A DNA stretch of 47,440 bases from Microbulbifer mangrovi (GCF_002009015.1 NZ_LZDE01000327.1:1-47440), one strand, 5' to 3'. Counted from the first letter of the stretch, positions 7,994 through 17,692 are shown. Numbers and translations: made by a program. The notes: generated by a model not told the origin, from the sequence alone.

Positions 7994-10270
7994 TTAATGC
8001 AACACAATCACTTCATTGGCATCCAGGTTCAGAACCGCGGAACCGCCGCTGACGTTCACTGAATCACTGCCAACGAGGCTACTGTACTGCCCGTCAGCCA
8101 GGTCCAGGTTGCTGACATTGATTGAGGTACTGCCGCCACGGTTGACCGCGACCATTACCACATCGCTGCCGGCGGTGCGCTCGAATACCAGAATATCCCC
8201 GTTGACCCAGCGCTGGGTGTAGCTGCCGGACGCCAGTGCCGGGCTCTGTGCGCGTAGTTCGGCCAGTGCGCTGATCAACTGGAAGGCCGCGCTTGTCTCG
8301 CTGAACGAGGGCATGCCCTCCCGGTTGTACGGGTCGTGCCCCACCTGGCCGTCGCCGTTGGCGGTGAACCAGGTGCTGTTCTGTTCACTGCCGTAGTAAA
8401 TGGTGGGAATGCCCGGCAGGGTCATTACCAGGGCCATCCCCAGGTTCTGGCGCGCGTCGGCGAGAGACTTGGAGAAGCCTTTGCCGGTGCGGCCGTTGTC
8501 CACCGGACCGGTGGTCTGCAGGAATACACTGGTGCGGGTGGCATCGTGGTTGTCCAGGAAGATCGGCTGCCAGCTATCGCGGTTGTTCATCGCCCCGGGG
8601 CGGGATTCAATGTGGGTGTTCAGCTGGGTCATGGTGATATCACCGGCGATGGCCTGCTCGATATGATTGCGCAGCTGGAAGTCCAGCAGCTCGGAGCCGC
8701 GGTCCTCATTCAGGAACTGCATGGACAGGCTCTCACCGGCACCGGCGCCATACCACTCACCGAAGATATACACATCCGGGTTCTGCGCGCGCACCGCACT
8801 GCTGAAGCGATTGATAAAGCTCGGCTCGATATGCTTGATGGCGTCGATACGGAAGGCGTCCACGCCGTGGCTCATCCACTTCAGGGCAGCGTCGATCAGG
8901 TACTGGTCCGCGGTGCTGTTACCACTGACACCGTGGTTGAAGTCGGTGAGGTTGAACAGGGTCTTGTTGCGGAAGGCCCAGGGATCGTCCCACTCACTGC
9001 CACAGGTGGTAGACGGGTCTGCGTCGCCACAGTCGGCGATGGCGCCGTTGTGGTGATACCAGGTGCCGTTATCCAGGTTCACATCGGTGATGAAGGTGCC
9101 CTCTTTGTAGAGCGCGCCGAACTCGTACTGGTCGTCCTGGTTGGAGTGGTTGAGGGCGATATCCAGCACCAGCTTCATGCCGCGGGCTTCCATTGCCGCA
9201 TCCAGCTGATCCACCAGCGCCCAGTCCCCCAGGTGCTCATCCACTTCGTAGAAGTCGCGGCCCCAGTAGCCGTGGTAGGCGCCGTCTGATCCGGAGTTGT
9301 CGATATTGTCGTTCAGCGGGGTGACCCAGATGGCGGTTACGCCGAGGGCTTCCAGGTAGTCGAGCTTGTCGATCAGGCCCTGGATATCGCCACCCCAGTA
9401 TTTTTTCCACTCGGACAGGCCGCCGCCGGATTTGGTGGTAGAGGTGGCCGCAGCATTGTTGCCGCTGTCATTGCTGGTGTCGCCATTGTGGAAGCGGTCC
9501 ACAAACACGAAATACATGCTGCGGTTGCGGAAGTCGGTTAACCCGGGCTGGGTGGTTTCACAGCCGTTGGCATCCACAGTGGTGCCGGCCGGGGTGTTGG
9601 GGCAGTTGTCCTGGCTATCCGGCACGCCGTCACCATCGCTGTCCGCCTCCACGGCGCCACAGTTTTCGCCGAGGTCGGTGGTGACGCTCACCAGAGTGTT
9701 GTTGGCACCGTCGGCAACGATATAGGTCCAGCCACTGGCAGCCATATCCTGGGCCGGGAACTCGCCGCCGGACCAGCTGCCACTGGGATCGATTTTGAAG
9801 CGCGGGCCACCGTTGCCGTCGCCGCTGGTGAAGTTGCGGCAGGTATCGTATTCATCGGTCTCGCCAATGCGAGCCAGCAGGTCGCCGGCGGCCCAGCCGT
9901 TGTGGGTGCCGCGCAGGTGCAGGGTGGCATCCGGGGTTTCCGGGTCTTCTGCGGGCAGGATGTGGTAGTCGTGGGTATCGGTGTAGAACTTGATATCCCA
10001 GGTGCCGGCGGGGACAGCAATATTGTTGCCATTTTGCTGGCCATTCACGCCGTAGTTTTCGCTCCAGTCGCCCCAGCGGTCAAACTTGATCTCGCCGGCA
10101 CTGGTGAAAACCACATCGTCCGCCAGCATGGTATTGCTGCCCAGATTCTGCATCTGGTCGGCCTGCCAGTTGTTGTGGGTACCGCGCAGGTACCATTCCG
10201 CCTGGGCGGTCGCGCTCGCACAGAGCAACAGGCCCGCGAGGGCTAGTGTTTCTCTCAACATTTTCATCAT
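7994..10270 (-). CDS. secreted modular GH13 alpha-amylase with starch-binding-like modules and a TSP3 repeat
   Basis: This enzyme hydrolyses alpha-1,4-glucan outside the inner membrane. From the first of three close ATGs (10270, 10267, 10261) it is 758 aa; AAGAG at 10271-10275 best fits the last. After a signal peptide ending ATAQA come two beta-sandwich modules, each opening LRGTHNxW (about residues 27-110 and 117-210), resembling SusE/SusF-type or amylase starch-binding modules. A thrombospondin type 3 Ca-binding stretch follows (DSDGDGVPDSQDNCP). The GH13 catalytic barrel shows DIALNH, D476 in FRIDAIKH (nucleophile), E505 in FGEWYG (acid/base) and D576 in LDNHD, then a C-terminal beta domain. 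It is divergent from the cyclomaltodextrinase operon across a 274-nt shared regulatory region. Confidence 0.92.
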   Translation of the reverse strand: MMKMLRETLALAGLLLCASATAQAEWYLRGTHNNWQADQMQNLGSNTMLADDVVFTSAGEIKFDRWGDWSENYGVNGQQNGNNIAVPAGTWDIKFYTDTHDYHILPAEDPETPDATLHLRGTHNGWAAGDLLARIGETDEYDTCRNFTSGDGNGGPRFKIDPSGSWSGGEFPAQDMAASGWTYIVADGANNTLVSVTTDLGENCGAVEADSDGDGVPDSQDNCPNTPAGTTVDANGCETTQPGLTDFRNRSMYFVFVDRFHNGDTSNDSGNNAAATSTTKSGGGLSEWKKYWGGDIQGLIDKLDYLEALGVTAIWVTPLNDNIDNSGSDGAYHGYWGRDFYEVDEHLGDWALVDQLDAAMEARGMKLVLDIALNHSNQDDQYEFGALYKEGTFITDVNLDNGTWYHHNGAIADCGDADPSTTCGSEWDDPWAFRNKTLFNLTDFNHGVSGNSTADQYLIDAALKWMSHGVDAFRIDAIKHIEPSFINRFSSAVRAQNPDVYIFGEWYGAGAGESLSMQFLNEDRGSELLDFQLRNHIEQAIAGDITMTQLNTHIESRPGAMNNRDSWQPIFLDNHDATRTSVFLQTTGPVDNGRTGKGFSKSLADARQNLGMALVMTLPGIPTIYYGSEQNSTWFTANGDGQVGHDPYNREGMPSFSETSAAFQLISALAELRAQSPALASGSYTQRWVNGDILVFERTAGSDVVMVAVNRGGSTSINVSNLDLADGQYSSLVGSDSVNVSGGSAVLNLDANEVIVLH

Positions 10271-10339
10271 CTCTTGTGGATTATTTTTCTGTGAGTTGGC
10301 GAGCCCAATAGAAGGCTCTGATCGCATGGTCGGAAATAC

Positions 10340-10361
10340 GGGGATGGTTGACCTCCTCCCC
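10340..10361. promoter_or_regulatory. candidate MalT-box-like inverted pair between divergent amylase genes
   Basis: GGGGATGG at 10340-10347 on the + strand faces CCTCCTCCCC at 10352-10361, which reads GGGGAGGAGG on the - strand. That equals the textbook enterobacterial MalT consensus GGGGA(T/G)GAGG. It sits midway between the two divergent alpha-glucan genes. A G/C-rich imperfect inverted repeat follows at about 10417-10436. No malT gene is in the window, so the regulator is unknown. Confidence 0.4.
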
Positions 10362-10544
10362 GGCCGGGGCGTGGAGGAATATTGCGCCAGGTCGGTTCGC
10401 AGTCCCGGGCGGGAACTCCCCCTGCCGGGAGGGGGATAACAGATCGCCGTTGAGACGGCACAATGGTGAAAAAAAGTACGGGTCTAGTCAGACACTAGCC
10501 GCACAACAATCGCCTAACAGGCTGAGCCAACACAGGTGCCCGCG

Positions 10545-12419
10545 ATGACAAAGTCCCCAAACTGCTTGGTTGCCAGCTTGCTGTTTACGCTGCTCCTCCC
10601 CCTTTCTGCCGCCTGTAGCCAGGCGGATGCCCGTATCGAGCGCGTGGAACCGCCGTTCTGGTGGACCGACATGGCGGAATCCCGGCTGCAACTGATGGTG
10701 CACGGGGAAGATCTCGCGGATGCCGAGGTACGCATTGATTACCCCGGCGTTACCGTTACCGGCACCGAGCGCGAAGAAAATCCCAATTACCTGTTTATCA
10801 ATCTTGCGGTGGCCAGGGGCACCGAGCCCGGCGCGCTGCAAATCCAGCTGCACAAGGGCGACTGGCAGCAAGCACTCCGCTACGAGCTGAAGAAACGCCG
10901 TGATGGCTCGGCCAATCGCCAGGGCTTCGACAGCAGCGATGCCATCTATCTGATCACACCGGACCGCTTCGCCAACGGTGACGCGAGCAACGACAACACC
11001 GCCGATACCCAGGAAGGCCCCGACCGCAACGACCCCAACGGTCGACACGGCGGTGATATCGCCGGGATGCTGCAGCACCTGGATTATGTAGCGGACATGG
11101 GCTTTACCCAGATCTGGCCCAATCCCCTGATAGAAAACGACCAGCCTGCCTATTCCTACCACGGCTACTCCGCCACTGACTTCTATCGCATTGACTCCCG
11201 TTACGGCAGCAACGAAAGCTTCCGCGCGTTCGTGGCCGCAGCGAAAGAAAAAGGCATCGGCGTGATTCAGGATATGGTGCCCAACCATATTGGTGACGGG
11301 CACTGGTGGCTGCAGGACCTGCCCGGCAGTGACTGGCTGAATGGCGACGGCACCGCAAAGGGTGACTACGAGTACACCAACCACGCCCGCACCGTGCACA
11401 TGGACCCCTATGCCAGTCACCGGGATCACGCGCTGTTTACCGATGGCTGGTTTACCGATTCCATGCCGGACCCCAATCAGCGCAATCCGCGTATGGCCAA
11501 CTACCTGATCCAGAACGCCATCTGGTGGGTGGAGTACGCCGACCTGTCGGGTATTCGCGTAGACACCTATGCCTATTCCGATGCGGACTTCCTTACCCGC
11601 TGGTCCGGACGCCTGATGCGGGAATACCCCAACTTCAATCTCGTCGGCGAAGAATGGACACGGCAGGCGGCACTGGTGGCCTACTGGCAGGCGGGCAACA
11701 ACAACCGCAACGGCTACGTCTCGCATATGCCGAGCATGATGGATTTCCCGCTGCTCTACGGACTGCGTGACGGGCTCGAAAAGCCCGAGACCTGGAGTAC
11801 CGGCCTGGTAACACTGTACGAGTCACTGGCCAACGATGTGCTGTACCCCAACCCGAACAACCTGGTGATCCTCGGCGGCAATCACGATATGAGCCGCCTG
11901 TACAGCCAACTGGATGAAAACACCGGCAAGTTCCGCATGGCGATCGCCTACCTCGCCACCATGCGCGGCATCCCCCAGTTTTACTACGGCGATGAGATCC
12001 TGGCCAAAAGCCCCAAGCACCGCGACGACGGTGTGGTGCGCAGTGACTTCCCCGGCGGCTGGGAAGGCGACAAGACCAATGGATTTACCGGCAAGAACCT
12101 GAGTCCGCAACAGCAACAGGCGCAACAGTTTGTGCGCACCCTGTTCAACTGGCGCAAGGACAAGGACGTTATCCACAACGGCAAGCTCAAGCACTTTGCG
12201 CCGATCGATGGCCTCTATGTGTACTTCCGCTACAGCGACAAGGACACGGTGATGGTGGCGATCAACAAGAGTGACCGTCCACGCGAATTGCCGGTGGCGC
12301 ACCTGGCGGAAATGCTCAAGGCCAAATCAACAGCTACCAGCATTACCAACGGCAAATCCACGCCACTAAACGAACTGGTGATCGCGCCCAGCGATGTACT
12401 GGTTGCCGAAGTATTCTAA
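10545..12419 (+). CDS. GH13 cyclomaltodextrinase/neopullulanase-like lipoprotein
   Basis: It hydrolyses cyclodextrins, pullulan or maltodextrins in the periplasm or at the outer membrane (624 aa). The start is ATG 10545, with AGG at 10534-10536. The signal ends LSAACSQ, a lipobox. An N-terminal beta domain (about residues 30-125, RIERVEPPFWWTDM) matches the Cyc-maltodext_N type seen in Bacteroides SusA and flavobacterial cyclomaltodextrinases. The barrel shows IYLITPDRFANGD, DMVPNH, D340 in IRVDTYAY (nucleophile), E369 in LVGEEW (acid/base) and D448 in GGNHD. The C-terminal beta domain is complete. It is first of three + strand genes, 20 nt before the GH31 gene, suggesting an operon for oligosaccharide processing. 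Confidence 0.92.
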   Translation: MTKSPNCLVASLLFTLLLPLSAACSQADARIERVEPPFWWTDMAESRLQLMVHGEDLADAEVRIDYPGVTVTGTEREENPNYLFINLAVARGTEPGALQIQLHKGDWQQALRYELKKRRDGSANRQGFDSSDAIYLITPDRFANGDASNDNTADTQEGPDRNDPNGRHGGDIAGMLQHLDYVADMGFTQIWPNPLIENDQPAYSYHGYSATDFYRIDSRYGSNESFRAFVAAAKEKGIGVIQDMVPNHIGDGHWWLQDLPGSDWLNGDGTAKGDYEYTNHARTVHMDPYASHRDHALFTDGWFTDSMPDPNQRNPRMANYLIQNAIWWVEYADLSGIRVDTYAYSDADFLTRWSGRLMREYPNFNLVGEEWTRQAALVAYWQAGNNNRNGYVSHMPSMMDFPLLYGLRDGLEKPETWSTGLVTLYESLANDVLYPNPNNLVILGGNHDMSRLYSQLDENTGKFRMAIAYLATMRGIPQFYYGDEILAKSPKHRDDGVVRSDFPGGWEGDKTNGFTGKNLSPQQQQAQQFVRTLFNWRKDKDVIHNGKLKHFAPIDGLYVYFRYSDKDTVMVAINKSDRPRELPVAHLAEMLKAKSTATSITNGKSTPLNELVIAPSDVLVAEVF

Positions 12420-12439
12420 AAAAACAGAAGCAAGCGACG

Positions 12440-14899
12440 ATGAAAGACGTGAAATCCCTTAAGCCCAAAAGGCTGTTCAAGAAATTCGGGCTGGCGACCC
12501 TGCTGCCCACCCTGCTGGCTACCGCCATGCAGCCCGCGTTCGCGGAGACAGCTCGCAGCTACCAGAGCCACCAGTTGCTCGATGACAAACTGGTAATCGA
12601 AACCAGCGACAGCCAGGTCACCCTGACCCCGCTGAACAGCGGCGCGCTGGAGGTGCACTACCAGCGCGAGGGCATGAAGCAATTGCCCTCTTTTGCTCGC
12701 GCGCAACTTGAGGCAGATGTGCAGGCGCAGCTGAGCGTTTCCCAGGACACCCTGCGCTATGCGCTGGGTGATCTCACCGCAGTTATCCACAAGTCGCCAT
12801 TTGCGATCGAATACCTGCGCAACGACGAACCGCTGCTGGCGGAAGAACACGGCTTCTTCGCCAACCAGACCATGCGCGGCTTCCGCTTTGCCCTGCAGGA
12901 AAACGAGAAGCTGATCGGCGGCGGCCAGCGCGTGCTGGGCATGGACCGCCGCGGCCATCGCCTGCCGCTATACAACAAAGCCCACTACGGCTACACCACC
13001 GAATCCGAACAGATGTATTTCGGCCTGCCGGCGGTGATGAGCAGCAACAAATACATCCTGCTGTTCGACAACAGTGCCACCGGCACCATGGACCTGGGCG
13101 CCAGCGAAGCCGACGTGATGCAGTTTGAAGCAGTGGCCGGTCGCAGTGCTTATATCGTGGTTGCTGGCGACTCTTATCCACAGCTGATCGAAAACTACGT
13201 GGACGTAACCGGCCACCAGCCCATGCCGCCGCGCTGGGCACTGGGTAATTTTGCTTCCCGCTTCGGCTATCGCTCGGAGCAGGAAGTGCGCGACGTGGTG
13301 GAGAAATTCCGCGAGGAAGATTTCCCGCTGGATGCGGTGGTGCTGGATCTGTTCTGGTTCGGACCCGACATCAAAGGGCATATGGGCAACCTGGCGTGGG
13401 ACGAGAACACATTCCCCACGCCGGTGGACATGATGGCGGACCTGGATAAACAGGGCATCAACACCATTCTGGTCACCGAACCCTTCGTTCTTTCCACTTC
13501 TGAGCGCTGGGACAATGCAGTAGCCAGCAACGCGCTGGCGAAAAATATTGCGGGTGAACCCAAGCAGTTCGAGTTTTACTTCGGCAATACCGGTCTCATC
13601 GATGTGTTCTCCGAAGACGGCCGCGACTGGTTCTGGAACGTTTACAGCGATCTGAAAGAACAGGGCGTAGCCGGCTGGTGGGGCGACCTGGGCGAGCCGG
13701 AAGTACACCCGTCCGATACCGTGCATGCGGTCGGTATGGCAGATGAAATCCATAATGCCTACGGTCACCGCTGGGCGCAGATGCTGTTCGACAACGAAAA
13801 GGCAACAAGCCCGGAAGAGCGTCCATTCATCATGATGCGTGCAGGGTTTCCCGGCTCACAGCGCTTCGGCATGATCCCATGGACCGGTGATGTGGAACGC
13901 AGCTGGGGCGGTCTCAAGCCGCAGGTTGAACTGTCACTGCAGATGGGCCTGCTGGGTTTTGGCTACACCCACTCCGACCTCGGTGGTTTTGCCGGTGGCG
14001 AGAAGTTTGATCGCGAGCTGTATATCCGCTGGTTGCAGTACGGTGTATTCCAGCCGGTGTACCGCCCACACGCACAGGACCATATTGCCCCGGAGCCGGT
14101 CTTCCACGACCGCAAGACCCGCAACATTCTGCGCGAGTATGTAAAACTGCGTTATCGCCTGCTGCCCTACAACTACACCCTCGCCTTCGAGAACAGCCAG
14201 ACCGGCATGCCGCTGATGCGTCCCTTGTTTTTTGAAAACGAATCCGACCTGGCGCTGATGGACAACAAGGACGCTTACCTGTGGGGCAACGACTTCCTGG
14301 TGGCGCCGGTCACCGAGGAAAACATCGACGAAGTGGCTGTACAGCTGCCCGGCGGCGTCTGGTTCGATTACTGGACCGATGAAGCTTACCGCGACGATAT
14401 CGCAGAAGTGGAAGTGGAGCTCGACACCATTCCGGTACTGGTACGCGCCGGTGCGTTTATCCCAACCATCAAGGATGTGCGCAACACCCGTGAATATTCC
14501 AGCGAGCACCTGCGCCTGGACTATTACGCCGATGCCTCCGTCAACACGTCCAGCGGCTCTGTGTACGAGGATGACGGCGTGACTGCCGATGCCTTCGCCA
14601 AGGGCCTGTACGAACAGCTCGCCTTTACCAGCGCACGCAAAGACAACACCCTGAATTTTGCCTTCAGCCGCAGTGGCAACGGCTATACCGGTATGCCGGA
14701 AACCCGCGCCATCGACCTGGTGCTGCACAACTGGCAACAAGTGCCCACGTCGATCACCCTCGGTGGCGAAACAATTCCGCTGGTGCGCAAGGAAAACCAA
14801 CTCACCACCAACACTGCTTACTACGACAAGCGCAGCAATACCCTGCAGGTGAAATTCGCCTGGGGCAAACAAGACCTGAAGCTCGCTGTATCCCTGTAA
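12440..14899 (+). CDS. GH31 alpha-glucosidase / alpha-transglucosidase (Agd31B-like), secreted
   Basis: The 819-residue protein has a hydrophobic N-terminal segment ending PAFAE, a signal peptide after an unusually long basic start (MKDVKSLKPKRLFKKFG). The GH31 nucleophile is D416 in WWGDLGEPE and the acid/base is D484 in WTGDVERSW. YTHSDLGGFAGG and PVYRPHAQD line the active site. The motifs and positions lie within four residues of what I recall for Cellvibrio japonicus Agd31B, an oligosaccharide 4-alpha-D-glucosyltransferase. Transfer of glucosyl units between maltooligosaccharides is therefore as likely as simple hydrolysis. An N-terminal GH31 beta-sandwich and two C-terminal beta domains are present. 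It lies between two GH13 lipoprotein genes in one operon. Confidence 0.92.
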   Translation: MKDVKSLKPKRLFKKFGLATLLPTLLATAMQPAFAETARSYQSHQLLDDKLVIETSDSQVTLTPLNSGALEVHYQREGMKQLPSFARAQLEADVQAQLSVSQDTLRYALGDLTAVIHKSPFAIEYLRNDEPLLAEEHGFFANQTMRGFRFALQENEKLIGGGQRVLGMDRRGHRLPLYNKAHYGYTTESEQMYFGLPAVMSSNKYILLFDNSATGTMDLGASEADVMQFEAVAGRSAYIVVAGDSYPQLIENYVDVTGHQPMPPRWALGNFASRFGYRSEQEVRDVVEKFREEDFPLDAVVLDLFWFGPDIKGHMGNLAWDENTFPTPVDMMADLDKQGINTILVTEPFVLSTSERWDNAVASNALAKNIAGEPKQFEFYFGNTGLIDVFSEDGRDWFWNVYSDLKEQGVAGWWGDLGEPEVHPSDTVHAVGMADEIHNAYGHRWAQMLFDNEKATSPEERPFIMMRAGFPGSQRFGMIPWTGDVERSWGGLKPQVELSLQMGLLGFGYTHSDLGGFAGGEKFDRELYIRWLQYGVFQPVYRPHAQDHIAPEPVFHDRKTRNILREYVKLRYRLLPYNYTLAFENSQTGMPLMRPLFFENESDLALMDNKDAYLWGNDFLVAPVTEENIDEVAVQLPGGVWFDYWTDEAYRDDIAEVEVELDTIPVLVRAGAFIPTIKDVRNTREYSSEHLRLDYYADASVNTSSGSVYEDDGVTADAFAKGLYEQLAFTSARKDNTLNFAFSRSGNGYTGMPETRAIDLVLHNWQQVPTSITLGGETIPLVRKENQLTTNTAYYDKRSNTLQVKFAWGKQDLKLAVSL

Positions 14900-14934
14900 G
14901 GGAATAGAAATAACGAACGGAATTATTGGCTGTT

Positions 14935-16878
14935 ATGAAAACATTTACCCGACTGCTACTGGCTTCTTCCATCGCCACTGCGCTGCTGAGCGGCTGCGAT
15001 AATAAAGCTGCCGATGCACAGACCACCCGGATTCAGGAAGGCGTGCAGGAAAACACACAGGATGCCGCACAAACAGCAAGCGCGCTGCCCTCACCGGTAG
15101 AAACGTTCGGCAAACCGGTGATTTACCAGGTATTGCCGCGCCTGTTCGGCAACACCAATACCACCAATAAGCCATGGGGCACCATCGAGGAAAATGGAGT
15201 CGGTAAATTCAGCGACTTCACCCCGGGTGCCTTGCAGGAAATCCGCGCTCTTGGAGCCAACTACATCTGGTATACCGGCGCACTGCATCATGCCGTGGTG
15301 CGTGACTACACCGAGTTTGGTATCGCCAACGACGATCCGGATGTGATCAAGGGCCGCGCCGGTTCTCCCTATGCGGTCAAGGACTACTACTCCGTTAACC
15401 CGGACCTGGCCGAAGATCCGGGCAAACGCCTGCAGGAATTCAAGGTGCTGATCAAACGCTCCCACGACGCGGGCCTCAAGGTGATCATCGATATCGTGCC
15501 CAACCACGTTGCGCGCAATTATCACTCTCTGGCCAAGCCTGAGGGCGTGCGCGACTTCGGTGCGGACGACAACACCAGCGTGGCCTATGCCCGCGACAAC
15601 AATTTCTACTATGTGCCTGGCGAACCCTTCCAGGTGCCGCAGGCGGAAGACGGCTACCAGCCGCTGAATGGAGAGACCCATCCGCTGGTAGACGGTGAAT
15701 TCAAGGAAGTACCGGCAAAGTGGACCGGCAATGGCAGTCGCGCCCCGCAACCGGCCCAGGGCGACTGGTACGAAACGGTGAAGATCAACTTCGGCGTGCG
15801 CCCGGATGGCTCTCACGATTTTGCGGAACTGCCGCAGGACTACGCACAGAAAGACTTCCGCGCGCATGCGGCCTTCTGGGCAGATAAAGACGTGCCCAGC
15901 AGCTGGCAGAAATTCCGCGAGATTACGGATTACTGGCTGGCGTTTGGTGTCGACGGTTTCCGCTACGATATGTCCGGCATGGTGCCGGTGGAATTCTGGA
16001 GTTACCTGAACTCCAGCATCAAAATGCAGAAACCAGACGCACTGCTGCTGGCGGAAATCTACCAGCCGGATCTGTACCGGGATTACATCCATCTGGGCAA
16101 GATGGACTACCTGTACGACAAGGTAGGCACCTACGATGCCATCCGTGCGGTCATGGAAGGTAAGGCCGGTACCGACCCGCTGGTGGATATCCAGCACAGC
16201 CTCGAAGGCATTGAAGACAATATGCTGCGCTTCCTGGAAAACCACGACGAGCAGCGCATCGCCAGTCCCGAGTTTGCCGGCAGTGCCGAGGCCGGCAAGC
16301 CGGCAATGGTCGTGTCTGCCACCATCAGCGGTGCACCTACACTGGTCTACTTCGGCCAGGAGCTGGGTGAGCCCGGCGCCGGTGATGCGGGCTTTGGCAA
16401 GGCCAGCCGCACCACCATTTTTGATTACTGGTCGGTACCTACCATTCGCCGCTGGAACAACGAAGGCGCCTTTAACGGCGAGAACCTGAGCGAGAGTGAA
16501 CAGCAGCTGCGCGATTTCTACCAGCGCCTGATGCAGTTCTCCAGCGAGAGCGAGGCACTGCAAGGTGAGTACCTGGACCTGCACAAGTTCAATCGTACCC
16601 AGTCTGAAGGCTATGGCGACAGACAGTTTGCCTTTGCCCGCTGGGCAGGGAATGAGCGACTGGTGGTGGTTGCCAATTTTGCCGATGCAGAACAGAAGCT
16701 GACGCTGAAGCTGCCGACAGAGCTGGTGCAGCAATGGAACCTGAAAGACGGCCAGTACCCGTTGCAGGAACAGCTCGCCGGCAATGTTGATGCAGCGCTG
16801 CAGGTAGAGGGTGGCGAAGGCGCGATCGCGCTGGAGCTGAAGCCTCAGGACAGTGTAATCCTGAAGCTGGACAACTGA
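14935..16878 (+). CDS. GH13 alpha-amylase family lipoprotein
   Basis: A 647-residue GH13 enzyme acting on alpha-glucans at the envelope. ATG 14935 gives MKTFTRLLLASSIATALLSGC, a lipoprotein signal with LSGC; the TTG at 14926 is less likely. Landmarks are VIYQVLPRLFGNTN, DIVPNH, D345 in GFRYDMSG (nucleophile), E374 in LLAEIYQ (acid/base) and D438 in LENHDEQR, then a C-terminal beta domain. It resembles the periplasmic amylases found beside SusC or TonB-type systems. It is 35 nt after the GH31 gene and last of the three-gene operon. No clear poly-T terminator follows, only a long hairpin shared with the convergent gene. Confidence 0.9.
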   Translation: MKTFTRLLLASSIATALLSGCDNKAADAQTTRIQEGVQENTQDAAQTASALPSPVETFGKPVIYQVLPRLFGNTNTTNKPWGTIEENGVGKFSDFTPGALQEIRALGANYIWYTGALHHAVVRDYTEFGIANDDPDVIKGRAGSPYAVKDYYSVNPDLAEDPGKRLQEFKVLIKRSHDAGLKVIIDIVPNHVARNYHSLAKPEGVRDFGADDNTSVAYARDNNFYYVPGEPFQVPQAEDGYQPLNGETHPLVDGEFKEVPAKWTGNGSRAPQPAQGDWYETVKINFGVRPDGSHDFAELPQDYAQKDFRAHAAFWADKDVPSSWQKFREITDYWLAFGVDGFRYDMSGMVPVEFWSYLNSSIKMQKPDALLLAEIYQPDLYRDYIHLGKMDYLYDKVGTYDAIRAVMEGKAGTDPLVDIQHSLEGIEDNMLRFLENHDEQRIASPEFAGSAEAGKPAMVVSATISGAPTLVYFGQELGEPGAGDAGFGKASRTTIFDYWSVPTIRRWNNEGAFNGENLSESEQQLRDFYQRLMQFSSESEALQGEYLDLHKFNRTQSEGYGDRQFAFARWAGNERLVVVANFADAEQKLTLKLPTELVQQWNLKDGQYPLQEQLAGNVDAALQVEGGEGAIALELKPQDSVILKLDN

Positions 16879-16897
16879 TCCAGCACCTGGGGTTTAT

Positions 16898-16937
16898 CTG
16901 AGTGGACGCCGGTGGGTCACCACCGGCATCCGCTCAG
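16898..16937. terminator. long hairpin between convergent operon ends
   Basis: Arms of 18 nt (16898-16915 and 16920-16937) pair with only two non-Watson-Crick positions around a GTCA loop, so the hairpin is very stable. Neither side has a proper T-run. It overlaps the stop codon of the - strand gene ending at 16934. It probably stops or protects the 3' ends of both convergent transcripts. Confidence 0.6.
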
Positions 16938-17692
16938 AAAAATTCATACTCCAACAACAGGCGGAATGTCTGGTCCGGGCTGTCGCTGGTTAGCCCCTGA
17001 ATCACCCCCAGCTCCCACATCAGCTTGCTCGCCTTGGGGAGTTTTTTTTCCCCGCGAATGATCGGCCCGATACCGCGATAGTCCTGCCCCGCGTAGAATT
17101 CCACCCCGGGCTCGAAATGTGGCAACCAGCGGTAGCGCGCCTGCATGCGCAATTCCGACTCCCACTCGTTCTTGAAGTCGTCGCCCCATTCGTAGATTGC
17201 GGCGAGATTGGCCGTTCCGGTCCAGCGTCCCCACTCCCGGCTACTGATCAGCGTTGCTGCCGCCTCCCACACATTCTCTTCGCGCTCGTGCTCCAGTTCA
17301 AACAACAGTCCCCAGTCTGCGGCGTACTCGCCCTGCTCGGTGAGCTGATATTTGGCCTCCAGCTCGATCGCCTCCAGTTTCAGGTCCCGCTCGGAGTCCC
17401 GCGCGCCGATCAGGTAGACCTCGCCGAACCAGCGGTCGGAAAAACTGCGGCCAAGTCCCAGGTGATGTATCTGCTCCCCACCCCAGGTTTTGTCCTTTCC
17501 GGGAATGGCGGAGGTGCGCCATTCGAGCTCTTTTTCCAGTGGCTGCACGTAAGGGTCGTAAACGCGGTCCACCACCTGGCCATCCGCATGCGCCACAAGC
17601 GGTGTGACAGTCACGGCAGCTGCCAGAGTCAGCGGGGCAAGCCAGGCCTTAGTGGGCAACAGCGGGAACATGAGCGTGCGATCGATAAACAT
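16934..17692 (-). CDS. outer-membrane-barrel-like hypothetical protein, last gene of the FTR1 operon
   Basis: A 252-residue protein with a signal peptide ending VAHADG. The mature chain has alternating beta strands rich in W/Y/E (LEWRTSAIPGKDKTW, WFGEVYLIGARDS, AADWGLLFELEHE, NEWESELRMQARYRW) and ends in phenylalanine (LLEYEFF), typical of an outer-membrane beta barrel. It overlaps the end of the FTR1 gene by 44 nt (or 23 nt from ATG 17671), implying coupled translation. That context points to a role in iron or copper passage or sensing across the outer membrane. No named family recognised; function inferred from neighbours. Confidence 0.65.
   Translation of the reverse strand: MFIDRTLMFPLLPTKAWLAPLTLAAAVTVTPLVAHADGQVVDRVYDPYVQPLEKELEWRTSAIPGKDKTWGGEQIHHLGLGRSFSDRWFGEVYLIGARDSERDLKLEAIELEAKYQLTEQGEYAADWGLLFELEHEREENVWEAAATLISSREWGRWTGTANLAAIYEWGDDFKNEWESELRMQARYRWLPHFEPGVEFYAGQDYRGIGPIIRGEKKLPKASKLMWELGVIQGLTSDSPDQTFRLLLEYEFF

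Noticed and set aside
10488-11726. Antisense frame opposite the cyclomaltodextrinase gene
   Set aside because: Valine/glycine/alanine-rich shadow translation; the + strand gene is complete and well supported.
15091-16734. Long antisense open frame opposite the GH13 gene at 14935-16878
   Set aside because: The opposite strand carries an intact GH13 enzyme with all catalytic residues. The antisense translation has no recognisable motif.
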